Shown: positions 24,722-34,011, counted from the stretch's first letter. The stretch is 64,000 nt of DNA from Micromonospora luteifusca (GCF_016907275.1 NZ_JAFBBP010000001.1:3648001-3712000), one strand, 5' to 3'. Made by a program: numbers and translations. Notes: generated from the letters alone by a model not told the origin.

Positions 24722-25261
24722 ATGGCAACGACATTGCAGGGCAAGCGGATCGCCTTCCTGGCCGCCGACGGCGTCGAGGAGGTCGAGTACGTCCAGCCGC
24801 GCGAGGCGGTCGAGAACGCCGGCGCGACGGCCGAGCTGGTTTCGCTCAAGCCTGGTTCCATCCAGTCCTTCAACCATCTGGACCAGTCGAAGACGTACGA
24901 CGTCCAGGTGACCGTCGAGAAGGCGGACGCGAGCGACTACGACGCGTTGGTGCTGCCTGGCGGCGTGGCGAACCCGGACTTTCTGCGCGGTGACCCGGAC
25001 GCGGTGCGGTTCGTGCGGGCGTTCTTCGACGCGGGGAAGCCTGTCGGGGTGATCTGTCACGGCCCGTGGACGCTGATCGAGGCGGACGTGGTGCGCGGTC
25101 GGCGGATCACCTCCTGGCCCAGCCTGCGGACCGACCTGACCAACGCCGGCGCAACGTGGGTCGACGAGGAGTGCGTCACCGACGGAAATCTGACCAGTAG
25201 CCGCAACCCCGGCGACCTCCCCGCGTTCTGCCAGAGGATCACCGAAACCTTCAAGGGCTGA
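24722..25261 (+). CDS. DJ-1/PfpI family protein (type 1 glutamine amidotransferase-like)
   Basis: The 179-residue protein has the DJ-1/PfpI fold: IAFLAADGVEEVEYVQPREA, LVLPGGVANPDFLR and the nucleophile elbow VGVICHGPWTLIEA with the conserved Cys-His. GGAGAGGAG precedes the ATG. Relatives act as general stress proteins or deglycase-type enzymes. It is divergent from the HldE-like gene. Confidence 0.88.
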   Translation: MATTLQGKRIAFLAADGVEEVEYVQPREAVENAGATAELVSLKPGSIQSFNHLDQSKTYDVQVTVEKADASDYDALVLPGGVANPDFLRGDPDAVRFVRAFFDAGKPVGVICHGPWTLIEADVVRGRRITSWPSLRTDLTNAGATWVDEECVTDGNLTSSRNPGDLPAFCQRITETFKG

Positions 25262-25275
25262 CCCGCCGTACCCCG

Positions 25276-25324
25276 CTTGATCATGGGGTTGGCGGCACGA
25301 CTCGCCGCTGACCTCATGATCAAC
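25276..25324. repeat. Dispersed palindrome, family A, copy 2
   Basis: TTGATCATGGGGTTGGCGGC (25277-25296) is a near reverse complement of 25304-25323, around a 7-base spacer. The outer arms TTGATCATG/CATGATCAA are the same as those at 10040-10100. It lies right after the DJ-1 stop and could end its transcript. Confidence 0.72.
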
Positions 25325-25380
25325 AGGGTGATTTTGTTCGGTCCGGCGCATGTTCTGCGGCTCGCGGGATAGAAGGGCAC

Positions 25381-27057
25381 ATGACCACCGAAGCCTCCGC
25401 CGCGCCGGTGCTGAATCGTCAGCAGATCCGGCTGCTCATGCTCGGTCTGATGACCGGCATGCTGTTGGCCGCACTCGACCAGACCATCGTCGGTACGGCC
25501 CTGCCGACCATCGTTGGTGAGCTGGGCGGGATCAACCACTACTCGTGGGTGGTTACCGCGTACCTGCTCGCTTCGACCGCTTCGACGCCGCTGTACGGCA
25601 AGATGGCCGACCTGTACGGGCGCCGACCGGTCTTCCTCTTCTCGATCGGCACGTTCCTGGTCGGGTCGTTGCTGGCCGGGTTGTCGCAGAACATGACCCA
25701 GCTGATCATCACCCGGGGCATCCAGGGCATCGGCGCCGGTGGTCTGCTGACGCTCGCGTTCACCATCATCTCGGACGTGGTGTCACCCCGGGAACGTGGT
25801 CGCTACCAGGGCCTGTTCGGCGCTGTCTTCGGGATCTCGTCGGTCGCCGGGCCGCTGGTCGGTGGTTACTTCGCGGAGACCGACTGGCGGTGGATCTTCT
25901 ACATCAACGTGCCGCTGGCGATCCTGGCCATCGTGGTCTGCTACCACGTGATGCGGCTGATCCCGTTCGAACGCCGGGACCACGCGATCGACTGGCTCGG
26001 TGCCGGCCTGCTGGTCGCCGGGGTGAGTTGCCTGCTGCTTGCGCTGAGCTGGGGTGGCAACGAGTACCCCTGGGGCTCCGGGGTGATCATCGGCCTCATC
26101 GTCGCGGGTGCGGTGCTCGCCGTGCTGTTCGTGCTCCAGGAGGCCCGGGTCGCCGAGCCCATCCTGCCGTTGCGGCTGTTCCGCAGTGCCACGTTCGCGC
26201 TCGCCAACTCGGCCGGCTTCGTGCTCGGTCTGGTGATGTTCGGGTCGATCATCTTCATCCCGCTGTACCTGCAGATCGTCAAGGGCGCCTCGCCGACCCG
26301 AAGCGGTCTGCTGATGCTGCCGATGATGGCCGGCATCATCATCACCTCGATCCTCACCGGTCGGGCGATGAGCCGGATCGGCCGGTACAAGTGGTTCCCG
26401 GTGGCCGGGGCGGTGACCCTGGTGGTGGGCATGCTGCTCTTCACCCAACTGCACGTGCGCACCTCGCTCTGGCTGGCGTTCGGCTTCATGGCGATCATCG
26501 GCATCGGCCTGGGCCTGTGCATGCAGTCGCTGGTCCTCGCCGTGCAGAACGCGGTCTCCGTCCGGGACCTGGGCGCCGGCACCTCCTCGGCGACCTTCTT
26601 CCGGTCGCTGGGTGGTTCGTTCGGGGTCGCGATCCTCGGCACGGTGCTCTCGTCTCGGCTCAACTCGCAGCTGGCCGATCGGCTTCCCGGCGCGATCGCC
26701 CAGCTTCCGCCGGAGCAGCAGGCCGCGGTCGCGGCCAGCGGCGGCACGAACATTTCGATCAACGACCCGGCGACGATCATGGGGCTGCCCGGTGCGGTCC
26801 GGGCCGCCATCCAGGAATCGTTCGTCCAGTCACTGCACCTGGTCTTCCTGACCGCCGGCCTGGTCGCCATCGTGGCGGTGCTCGTCACGCTGGCACTGCC
26901 CAACAACACCCTGCGGGGTGCGGGCCCGCAGGGTGCCACCGGCGGCGCCGACCCGCTGGGCGGCAAGGCCCCGGCCGCGGGCGGCAAGCCGCTGACCCGC
27001 GAATCCAAGGAGGAGGCCGCCGCCGACATGGAGGCCAAGTCCCAGACGATGATCTGA
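25381..27057 (+). CDS. MFS efflux transporter of the DHA2 (EmrB/QacA) family
   Basis: The 558-residue protein has the DHA2 motif DQTIVGTALPTI in the first segment (about 33-44) and about 14 hydrophobic helices. GPLVGGYFAETDWRWIFYINVP matches the conserved motif of drug:proton antiporters. The C-terminal 60 residues are Gly/Ala-rich and hydrophilic. It probably exports a hydrophobic or cationic drug. A TetR gene lies convergently downstream, which could be its regulator or belong to the aldo/keto reductase. Confidence 0.9.
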   Translation: MTTEASAAPVLNRQQIRLLMLGLMTGMLLAALDQTIVGTALPTIVGELGGINHYSWVVTAYLLASTASTPLYGKMADLYGRRPVFLFSIGTFLVGSLLAGLSQNMTQLIITRGIQGIGAGGLLTLAFTIISDVVSPRERGRYQGLFGAVFGISSVAGPLVGGYFAETDWRWIFYINVPLAILAIVVCYHVMRLIPFERRDHAIDWLGAGLLVAGVSCLLLALSWGGNEYPWGSGVIIGLIVAGAVLAVLFVLQEARVAEPILPLRLFRSATFALANSAGFVLGLVMFGSIIFIPLYLQIVKGASPTRSGLLMLPMMAGIIITSILTGRAMSRIGRYKWFPVAGAVTLVVGMLLFTQLHVRTSLWLAFGFMAIIGIGLGLCMQSLVLAVQNAVSVRDLGAGTSSATFFRSLGGSFGVAILGTVLSSRLNSQLADRLPGAIAQLPPEQQAAVAASGGTNISINDPATIMGLPGAVRAAIQESFVQSLHLVFLTAGLVAIVAVLVTLALPNNTLRGAGPQGATGGADPLGGKAPAAGGKPLTRESKEEAAADMEAKSQTMI

Positions 27058-27099
27058 CCGCGCCCGAGACGACGACCTGTGCCTGGACGAGTGGAGAAC

Positions 27100-27144
27100 G
27101 GCGATGTCGGGGTGTCCGAGTGTCGGGGACACCCCGACGTCGCC
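27100..27144. terminator. Long hairpin between converging MFS and TetR genes
   Basis: GGCGATGTCGGGGTGTCC and GGACACCCCGACGTCGCC pair over 18 bp (one G-T wobble) around a 9-base loop, in the 115-base space between converging stops. It probably acts in both directions. Confidence 0.75.
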
Positions 27145-27172
27145 GATCTGGAGTTCGGCTTGCCGCAGCGGG

Positions 27173-27805
27173 TCAGGCGGGGCGACGGTAGGCGCCGTAC
27201 CACCAGGTCGAGGCCAGCTCCCGGGCCGCTGTCGCGTCGGCGTCGGGGTCGGGCGAGGTCGTGCTGACGTGGTCGGCGAGGAAGCGGTCACCGCCGTACA
27301 CGATCAGCCGACTCGCGGTTTCCGCGTCGAGGCTCGCAGGGGTACGCCCGGCCTGCTGCTCGACGAGCATCTTCTCCACGGTGCGCGCCACGAACTGCTC
27401 CAGCCCGGCCGCCCAGTACTCCCGGACCACCTCGTCGTACGCCGCCACCTCGCTGATCGCCGCCAGCACCGGGGCGTACGTCCGGTAGATCCGGATCACG
27501 TCGGAGAAGACCTCGGTGAGCGCCGCGAGCGGGTCGCCGGGCCCGGCAGGGTCCCAATCGCCGGTCCGGTCGAAGGAGCTCTCCCGCATGGTGCCGGCGA
27601 GGCGCATGAGCAGCTCGCTCTTGTCCCGGAAGTGGGTGTAGAAGGTCGACCGTGCCACCCCGGCCTCGGCGGCGATCCGCTGGACACCGAGGTCGGTGAA
27701 GCGGACCCCCTCCTGGAGCAGCCGCTCGGTGGCCGCCAGGACCCGTGCTTCGACGGCTGCTCGCCCGTCGGGGTTGCTCGGGCGGCGGCGGGTGATCGAG
27801 GGCAT
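27173..27805 (-). CDS. TetR/AcrR family transcriptional regulator
   Basis: The 210-residue protein has a TetR helix-turn-helix (RIAAEAGVARSTFYTHFRDKSELL, about residues 42-65) and a helical effector domain. The start ATG at 27805 gives MPSITRRRPSNPDG; an upstream extension in the same frame lacks a ribosome-binding site. It is divergent from the aldo/keto reductase, and an inverted repeat lies in the spacer. Confidence 0.87.
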   Translation of the reverse strand: MPSITRRRPSNPDGRAAVEARVLAATERLLQEGVRFTDLGVQRIAAEAGVARSTFYTHFRDKSELLMRLAGTMRESSFDRTGDWDPAGPGDPLAALTEVFSDVIRIYRTYAPVLAAISEVAAYDEVVREYWAAGLEQFVARTVEKMLVEQQAGRTPASLDAETASRLIVYGGDRFLADHVSTTSPDPDADATAARELASTWWYGAYRRPA

Positions 27806-27857
27806 AGCCGAGATCCTAGGTGGCTGGGGACGTGGTAGGCGACGTACGCTCGTTGCC

Positions 27858-27870
27858 GGACATGCTGTCC
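27858..27870. promoter_or_regulatory. Candidate operator GGACA-TGC-TGTCC
   Basis: A perfect 5-3-5 inverted repeat lies in the 128-base divergent spacer between the TetR gene and the aldo/keto reductase. A second overlapping palindrome, TGTCCGACA, extends to 27874. This layout is typical for TetR control of both genes. Confidence 0.4.
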
Positions 27871-27933
27871 GACATAGTGACCGATGGAGTGCCCGGTTCT
27901 CGGCCCTCCGACCCACCATGAGGAGCGACAAGC

Positions 27934-28968
27934 GTGAAGTATCGGCTGCTTGGCACCACCGGGGTGTATGTCTCGGAGATCTCACTCGGCGCGATGACCT
28001 TCGGCGGAAGCGGGCACCCGCTCTGGGGCACCCTTGGCGGGCTGGCGCTGCCCGACGTGCAGCGGCTGGTCGACACCGCGCTGGACGCCGGGGTCAACTT
28101 CGTCGACACCGCCGACGGCTACAGCGACGGCGAGAGCGAGGAACTGCTCGGCAAGGCGCTCGGCAAGCGGCGTCGCGACGTGGTGCTGGCCACCAAGGTG
28201 CACTCGCGGACCGGTCCCGGCCCGAACGACGTCGGCACCTCCCGGCTGCACATCATGCAGAACCTGGAGGACAGCCTGCGCCGGCTGGGCACCGATCACA
28301 TCGACCTGTACCAGATCCACAACTTCGACCAGGTCACTCCCATGGAGGAGATGCTGCGCGCGCTCGACGACGCGGTCCGGCAGGGCAAGGTCCGCTACAT
28401 CGGCGCCGCCAACTTCGCCGCCTGGCAACTGTCCAAGGCGCTGGGCATCTCCGCCCGGGAGAAGCTGGCCGGCTTCGTCTCGGTGCAGGAGTACTACTCC
28501 CTGCTGGGCCGGGACGTCGAGCGCGACGTGGTGCCGATGGCGCTCGACGCGGGCATCGGGCTGACCGTGTGGAGCCCGCTCGCCGGTGGTTTCCTCTCCG
28601 GCAAGGTCAGCCGGGACGGCGCCGTCGCCGACAGTGGCGCCCGCAGCGCCCAGCCTGGCTACGCCAGCTTCACGCCGTTCGACCCCGACACCGCCTTCGG
28701 CGTGGTCGACGTGCTCAAGGGCGTCGCTGAGCGGCACGAGGTCAGCCCGGCCCGGGTGGCGGTCGCCTGGCTGCTGTCCCGGCCGGCCGTGACCAGCGTG
28801 ATCGTCGGGGCCCGCAAGCAGGAGCAACTGGTGGACAACATCGCCGCCTCGGACCTCACGCTGACCGCGCAGGATCTCGCCGAACTGGACGAGGTCACCA
28901 AGCTGCCGGTCGCGTACCCGAACTGGATCCAGGAAGGGTTCTTCGCCGGGCTCCGCTACCCGCAGTGA
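27934..28968 (+). CDS. Aldo/keto reductase
   Basis: The 344-residue barrel protein starts at GTG 27934 with GAGGAG upstream. The catalytic tetrad is visible: D58 in NFVDTADGYSDGE, Y63, K88 in LATKVH and H near residue 126 in DLYQIHNFD. SVIVGARKQEQLVDNIAA is the NADPH-binding end. It reduces an aldehyde or ketone; the substrate is unknown. The divergent TetR probably controls it. Confidence 0.9.
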   Translation: MKYRLLGTTGVYVSEISLGAMTFGGSGHPLWGTLGGLALPDVQRLVDTALDAGVNFVDTADGYSDGESEELLGKALGKRRRDVVLATKVHSRTGPGPNDVGTSRLHIMQNLEDSLRRLGTDHIDLYQIHNFDQVTPMEEMLRALDDAVRQGKVRYIGAANFAAWQLSKALGISAREKLAGFVSVQEYYSLLGRDVERDVVPMALDAGIGLTVWSPLAGGFLSGKVSRDGAVADSGARSAQPGYASFTPFDPDTAFGVVDVLKGVAERHEVSPARVAVAWLLSRPAVTSVIVGARKQEQLVDNIAASDLTLTAQDLAELDEVTKLPVAYPNWIQEGFFAGLRYPQ

Positions 28969-28973
28969 GGCAC

Positions 28974-29002
28974 GGCCCCCGGGGTCGGTGACCCCGGGGG
29001 CC
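28974..29002. terminator. Bidirectional hairpin between aldo/keto reductase and Nudix genes
   Basis: GGCCCCCGGGGTC and GACCCCGGGGGCC form a perfect 13-bp stem with a 3-base loop between converging stops. Confidence 0.8.
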
Positions 29003-29005
29003 TAC

Positions 29006-29497
29006 CTACTTGAGGATGAGCCGGTTGGTCTGCTCGAAGACGTCCAGGTCGGCCAGCGTTTCGGCGACCGAGGCGGAGAGTGGGGCGGGGAATCGGTCGC
29101 GGGGGAAGAAGCCGGCATCGGTGGTCTCGTCGGTGGCCCGGGCCAGTTGCCCGTCCCACTCCTCGACCTTGAACGCCGTCGTGAAGACCTGGTACGTGTG
29201 CCCGTACATGTTGGTGCTGGTCCGGTCCGGGCCGGTGTAGAGGGCGAACGCGCAGACCCGCAGCGCGCGCAGCCCGGTCTCCTCGCGGACCTCGCGTACC
29301 GCGCAGTCGGCGATCGACTCGCCCAACTCCATCGCCCCGGCCGGCATGGCCCACTGGCCGTTGTCCGAGCGTTGGATCAGCAGGATGCGTCCCGCGTTGT
29401 CGCTGACCACGGCGCGGGCGCCGACGAACATCAGCGTCCGATCCCCGGCGAGCGCGCGCAACTGCCCCACGTACGAGTCGGCCCAGGAGATGCTCAC
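29006..29497 (-). CDS. Nudix hydrolase
   Basis: The protein carries a full Nudix box, GAMELGESIADCAVREVREE followed by TGL, in a domain of about 140 residues. The substrate (a nucleoside diphosphate derivative) is not determinable. The start is chosen at GTG 29497 (163 residues); a TTG at 29506 is an alternative. It is divergent from the acyl-CoA ligase gene by some 50 bases. Confidence 0.85.
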   Translation of the reverse strand: MSISWADSYVGQLRALAGDRTLMFVGARAVVSDNAGRILLIQRSDNGQWAMPAGAMELGESIADCAVREVREETGLRALRVCAFALYTGPDRTSTNMYGHTYQVFTTAFKVEEWDGQLARATDETTDAGFFPRDRFPAPLSASVAETLADLDVFEQTNRLILK

Positions 29498-29553
29498 CTG
29501 CGACAATTTACGGGGGTTCCCAACGTGTGACCGCCGACACTAGCTTGTTACCC

Positions 29554-31203
29554 ATGCGTAGCACGATGATGGACGCCCCTCTGCAGGTCTCCCGGATCCT
29601 CGATCACGGCGCAGGCGTGCACGGCACAGCCGAGGTGGTCACCTGGACCGGCGCCGAGCCCCGCCGGATGACGTACGCCGAGGTGGGCCGCGCCGCCGCC
29701 CGGCTGGCACACGGGCTGCGCGACGAGTGTGGGGTGACCGGCGACGAGCGGGTCGCCACCTTCATGTGGAACAACAACGAGCACCTGGTGGCCTACTTCG
29801 CGGTGCCGAGCATGGGTGCGGTGCTGCACACGCTCAACATCCGACTCTTTCCCGACCAGGTCGTCTACATCGCCAACCATGCCGAGGACCGGGTGGTGCT
29901 GGTCGACAGCACGCTCATCCCGCTACTGGCCCGGGTGATCGGTGAGCTGACCACCCTGCGGCACGTGGTGGTGGTCGGCGGCGGCGACCCGGCCCCGCTG
30001 GTGGCGGCGGCCGGCGACCGGATCACCGTGCACCACTGGGACGCGCTGCTCGCCGACCGGCCCGAGGTGTACGACTGGCCCGAGGTGGACGAGCGTGACG
30101 CCGCGGCGCTCTGCTACACCTCGGGCACCACCGGCAACCCGAAGGGTGTGGCCTACTCGCACCGGTCCATCTACCTGCACTCGTTGCAGGTCTGCATGCC
30201 GGAGGGTTTCGGTCTCGGGCCGACCGACCGGGAGTTGGCCATCGTGCCGATGTTCCACGCCATGTCGTGGGGCCTGCCGTATGCGGCCTTCCTCTCCGGC
30301 GCGTCGCTGATCATGCCGGACCGGTTCCTCCAGGCCGCGCCGATCGCCGAGATGATCGCCGCCGAGCGGCCCACGCTGGCCGGGGCGGTGCCGACCATCT
30401 GGACCGATCTGTTGGCCTACCTGGACACCCACGACGTGGACACCTCCTCGCTCACCGAGGTGATCGTGGGCGGGTCGGCCTGTCCGCCGGCGCTGATGCA
30501 CGCCTTCGACGAGCGGCACGGCATCGACGTGATCCACGCCTGGGGGATGACCGAGATGTCCCCGCTGGGGTCGGTCTCGCGTCCGCCAGCCGGTGCGACA
30601 GGCGAGCAGGCGTGGCGGTACCGCTACACCCAGGGGCGGGTGCCGGCGGGCGTACAGGCGCGGATCGTCGGCCCGTCGGGTGAGCCGTTGCCCGCCGACG
30701 GCAGGTCCGTGGGTGAGCTGGAGGTCCGTGGGCCGTGGGTGACCGCCCGGTACGTCGGTGACGACGCCCCGGACGAGGAGAAGTTCCGCGACGGCTGGCT
30801 GCGTACCGGCGACGTGGGCACCCTCTCGCCGGATGGCTACATCATGCTGACCGACCGCGCCAAGGACGTGATCAAGTCCGGGGGTGAGTGGATTTCCTCG
30901 GTCGAGTTGGAGAACGCGTTGATGGCCCACCCGGCGGTGCTGGAGGCCTGCGTGGTGGGTGTGCCGGACGAGCGGTGGGACGAACGGCCGTTGGCCACCG
31001 TGGTCGTGCGGGAGGGCGCCTCGGTGACCGCGGAGGAGCTCCGGGACTTTCTGGCCGGCTCGGTGGCCCGCTGGCAGTTGCCCGAGCGCTGGGCGTTCAT
31101 CGACACGGTGCCGAAGACCAGCGTGGGCAAGTTCGACAAGAAGGTCGTCCGTTCGCGGTACGCCGAGGGCGAGCTGACTGTCCGGGAGCTGACAGCCCCG
31201 TAA
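29554..31203 (+). CDS. Long-chain fatty acid-CoA ligase (AMP-forming)
   Basis: The 549-residue protein has the adenylate-forming motifs: YTSGTTGNPKG (from about 188), WGMTEMSPLG, and DRAKDVIKSGGEWIS, with the catalytic lysine in TSVGKFDKK near the C-terminus. It activates a fatty or other carboxylic acid to its CoA thioester. ATG 29554 has no ribosome-binding site but has TAGCTT 8 bases before it and may be leaderless; GTG 29527 is an alternative start. Confidence 0.88.
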   Translation: MRSTMMDAPLQVSRILDHGAGVHGTAEVVTWTGAEPRRMTYAEVGRAAARLAHGLRDECGVTGDERVATFMWNNNEHLVAYFAVPSMGAVLHTLNIRLFPDQVVYIANHAEDRVVLVDSTLIPLLARVIGELTTLRHVVVVGGGDPAPLVAAAGDRITVHHWDALLADRPEVYDWPEVDERDAAALCYTSGTTGNPKGVAYSHRSIYLHSLQVCMPEGFGLGPTDRELAIVPMFHAMSWGLPYAAFLSGASLIMPDRFLQAAPIAEMIAAERPTLAGAVPTIWTDLLAYLDTHDVDTSSLTEVIVGGSACPPALMHAFDERHGIDVIHAWGMTEMSPLGSVSRPPAGATGEQAWRYRYTQGRVPAGVQARIVGPSGEPLPADGRSVGELEVRGPWVTARYVGDDAPDEEKFRDGWLRTGDVGTLSPDGYIMLTDRAKDVIKSGGEWISSVELENALMAHPAVLEACVVGVPDERWDERPLATVVVREGASVTAEELRDFLAGSVARWQLPERWAFIDTVPKTSVGKFDKKVVRSRYAEGELTVRELTAP

Positions 31204-31263
31204 CGTTTTCCCAGGCGCTGTCGCCTGTTGAGGCGGGAGTGCTGCTGAAGACCCTCCCCAGGG

Positions 31264-31300
31264 GGGCGGCCCCGGCGTTCGCACCGCGCCGGGGCCGCCC
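31264..31300 (+). terminator. Hairpin after the acyl-CoA ligase
   Basis: GGGCGGCCCCGGCG and CGCCGGGGCCGCCC form a perfect 14-bp stem with a 9-base loop, 60 bases after the stop. It lies between converging genes and may work both ways. Confidence 0.78.
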
Positions 31301-31390
31301 GTTCTACGCGGGGTGACCCGCACCATCATTGTTGCGAAACTTGTTCGCCTTTGTCCTGATGACAGGGAAATCGGGTGGTCAGCGACCCGA

Positions 31391-32401
31391 TCAGGCGTCG
31401 CTGGTGGTGACGAGCACCTTGCCCACCGCCGAGTCCTCCACCGCCTGGTGTGCCGCAGCGGCCTCTGCCAGGGGGTAATGGTGCAGCGGCAGGCCGGCGT
31501 CCGCACCGACCCGGATGCCGCCCTGACTGGCCGCCGCCGCCACGTCCTTCACGCCCTGCGCCTTGGCCGACTTCGGCTCCGTGTAGACCAGCACGAACTG
31601 CCAGCGGGCGTTCGGCGCCATCATCGCCCGGATCGGGATGCTCACCTCGCCCCCGCCGTCGTCGGCGTACATGCAGACCGCGCCGCCGTGCCGCAGCACC
31701 TGTACGTCGGTGGAGGCGTTGCGGGCGGGGGAGACCTCGACGATCGTGTGGACCCCGTCGGGGGCGATCTTGCGGACCTCCTCGACCACGTCCTGCTCCC
31801 GATAATTGATCACAAAGGAGGCGCCGGCCGACGCCGCGAGCTGTGCCTTCTCCGCGCTGCTCACCGTGGCGATCACCGTGGCATCGGCCCAACGGGCGAG
31901 CTGGATCGCGGCGTTACCGACCGCACCGGCACCGCCCTGCACCAGCACCGTGTGATCCGCCAACGCGCCGGCCCGCAGCGTGTCCGGCATGAACTCACCA
32001 GCGGTCAGGCACCGGTGCGCGGTGAGGAACGGGATGCCCAGGGCAGCGCCCACCTCGAACGACGCGCCACCGAGGCGTACCGCCTGCCGGACCGGCACCA
32101 GGGTGTATTCCGCTGTGGTGCCCCACGGTCGCTGCCAGGCGGCCTCCCAGACCCACACCCGCTCACCGATCAGGTCCGGATCGACCCCCGCACCGGCGGC
32201 CTCCACCACCCCCGCGCCGTCCTGCCCGGGAATCTGCCACCCGTCCGGCGGGGAGTTGCGGCGGGACTTCCAGTCGGTCGGGTTCACCCCCGCGACCGCC
32301 ATCCGCACCAGGACCTCGCCCGCACCCGGCTCCGGCACCGGCCGGTCGACCAGTTGCAGCACCGAAGGGTCGCCGGTGCGTTCGTACACGATGGCTTTCA
32401 T
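31391..32401 (-). CDS. NADPH:quinone oxidoreductase-like (zinc-independent MDR family)
   Basis: The 336-residue protein has the GroES-like N-terminal domain (MKAIVYERTGDPSVLQLVD, AGVNPTDWKSR) and a Rossmann domain with VLVQGGAGAVGNAAIQLARW (about 150-170), the NADPH loop of quinone reductases. The zinc-ligand cysteines of alcohol dehydrogenases are absent, so it is a QOR-type enzyme. The substrate is unknown. Confidence 0.87.
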   Translation of the reverse strand: MKAIVYERTGDPSVLQLVDRPVPEPGAGEVLVRMAVAGVNPTDWKSRRNSPPDGWQIPGQDGAGVVEAAGAGVDPDLIGERVWVWEAAWQRPWGTTAEYTLVPVRQAVRLGGASFEVGAALGIPFLTAHRCLTAGEFMPDTLRAGALADHTVLVQGGAGAVGNAAIQLARWADATVIATVSSAEKAQLAASAGASFVINYREQDVVEEVRKIAPDGVHTIVEVSPARNASTDVQVLRHGGAVCMYADDGGGEVSIPIRAMMAPNARWQFVLVYTEPKSAKAQGVKDVAAAASQGGIRVGADAGLPLHHYPLAEAAAAHQAVEDSAVGKVLVTTSDA

Positions 32402-32429
32402 CCGTGGTCTCTACCCCGCTCGGCCCGCG

Positions 32430-33083
32430 TCAACCCAGGTCGTCCAGCAGCTCGGGGGTCAGCTCGCCGATCGCGCCCAGCGTCACCACGGCCAGCCGGG
32501 CGGCGTCCGGGTCGAGGGGATATGAACCATGCGGCACCGCCACCACACGCATCCCCGCGGCGGCGGCCGACCGCACCCCGTTGGAGGAGTCCTCCACGGC
32601 CACGCAGCGGGCCGGCTCGACGCCGAGGCGCTGCGCGACGTTCAGGTACACGTCCGGCGCGGGCTTGCCCCGCTCGGTCTGCTCGGTGGAGAGGGTGGCA
32701 TCGAACGCGTTGGTCAGGCCGGTCGCGGCCAGCGCCGCCTCGATCAGCCGGGTCGGCGACGAACTGGCCAACCCCAGCGGCCACCGCGCGGCCAGCCGGC
32801 GCACGACCTCGTCGGCGCCGGCGATCAGCGGTACGTGGTCCCGGTAACGCCGGGTCATCTCCTCGACCACCTCGTCGGCGACCTGCGGCGCGGTGCGGTC
32901 AACGCCCAGCTCGCCGCTGAGGTAGTGGGCCCACTCGCCGGTGCTCATCCCCATCAGGCGGCGTTGCGTGTCCGGCTGCCACATCCCGCCGTGCGCCGCC
33001 ACGTACGCCCGACGGACCTCCTCCCACACCGGCTCGGAATCCACGATCACGCCGTCCAGGTCGAAGACCACCGCATCTGCCAC
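32430..33083 (-). CDS. HAD-superfamily phosphatase (beta-phosphoglucomutase / GS1-like)
   Basis: From GTG 33083 the frame gives 217 residues: VVFDLDGVIVDSEPVW with the nucleophile and acid Asp, ASSSPTRLIEAAL as motif II, a lysine in RGKPAPDVYLNVAQRLG and VAVEDSSNGVRSAAAAGM as motif IV. It dephosphorylates a small sugar phosphate or similar compound. A 28-base gap separates it from the quinone reductase gene downstream, so they may be co-transcribed. Confidence 0.87.
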   Translation of the reverse strand: MADAVVFDLDGVIVDSEPVWEEVRRAYVAAHGGMWQPDTQRRLMGMSTGEWAHYLSGELGVDRTAPQVADEVVEEMTRRYRDHVPLIAGADEVVRRLAARWPLGLASSSPTRLIEAALAATGLTNAFDATLSTEQTERGKPAPDVYLNVAQRLGVEPARCVAVEDSSNGVRSAAAAGMRVVAVPHGSYPLDPDAARLAVVTLGAIGELTPELLDDLG

Positions 33084-33115
33084 GGGCCCATCCTGCCCGA
33101 TCGGTGGGTGCCCGG

Positions 33116-33982
33116 TCAGCCGGGCAGCGCGGGCAGCCCGACCGGGCTCTCCGGCGGGAGCGCCGCGTGGCAGGAGCGGGCAATCGGCTCCAGCAGCTCG
33201 CGTAGTCGGTCGGTGCCGTCCCGGCCGAGTGCCTGCCACGGGTGCGCGGAAGCCCGGTCGGTGGCGTCCTCGACGGCCTGGAACTCGGCCCGGCCGTGCT
33301 CGGTGGTCGTGCCGTCCCCGGTCAGCCAGCCCCGCTGCACCAGCCGCTCGTGGGCGGCGTGCCACTGCTCCTCGGACCAGCCCCGGCCCAGCAGGTACTG
33401 CGGTGGCGCGCCGTCCGACGCCGCCCGCCAGGCCAGCGTCTCCACCGGGTCCAGCCCGGCCGCCACCAGCGCCGCCACGTGCCCGTCGCCCCGGTGCTCA
33501 CGCAGCGTCGTGGCAGCCTGCCAGAGCTGAGCGAGGGGATATTCACCTACCGGAAGTGCGGCGTTGACCCGGCCGAGCACCCGGCCGGCCGTCTGCACCG
33601 CCGAGGCGGCCCGCACCAACAGGTCTGCGGCCTCCGCGAGGTGCGTCTCCGGCAGCTCGTAGGTCAACTCGGCGAGCGCCTGCACCGCGCCGGTAAGGCG
33701 GGCGCGCAGCGCCTCCTGCGGGCTGGCCAGGCGCCACACCGCCGGCAGCGCGCGGGCCACCATCGGCGGCGCGAAGTTGAAGAAGACGGCGATCACCGGG
33801 GCGGCCTCGACGGCACCCAGCGGCGCGGCCCGACCGGCGAAGTAACCCCGCCAGTAGCCGCGCAACCCGACCGCCTCGTACGCGGCGCGGGCCCGGGGGT
33901 GCAGATAGGTGACCGCGTGCACCGGCTCGAAATGTGCCCACATCAACCGGGCCGTCTGCCCAGGCTCGTCCAGCGCCGTCAC
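33116..33982 (-). CDS. SCO6745-family helix-turn-helix protein
   Basis: The 288-residue protein resembles the actinobacterial SCO6745/SalK group: WAHFEPVHAVTYLHPRARAAYEAVGLRGYWRGYFAGRAAPLG at the N-terminus, and a winged-helix-like region (WSEEQWHAAHERLVQRGWLT) near residues 215-240. The GTG at 33982 is chosen because GGAGG lies 7 bases before it; the longer start at 34015 falls inside a terminator hairpin. The function of the group is unknown. Confidence 0.72.
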   Translation of the reverse strand: MTALDEPGQTARLMWAHFEPVHAVTYLHPRARAAYEAVGLRGYWRGYFAGRAAPLGAVEAAPVIAVFFNFAPPMVARALPAVWRLASPQEALRARLTGAVQALAELTYELPETHLAEAADLLVRAASAVQTAGRVLGRVNAALPVGEYPLAQLWQAATTLREHRGDGHVAALVAAGLDPVETLAWRAASDGAPPQYLLGRGWSEEQWHAAHERLVQRGWLTGDGTTTEHGRAEFQAVEDATDRASAHPWQALGRDGTDRLRELLEPIARSCHAALPPESPVGLPALPG

Positions 33983-34011
33983 ATGCACCTCCGCGTTGCG
34001 GTCCCGGATGC

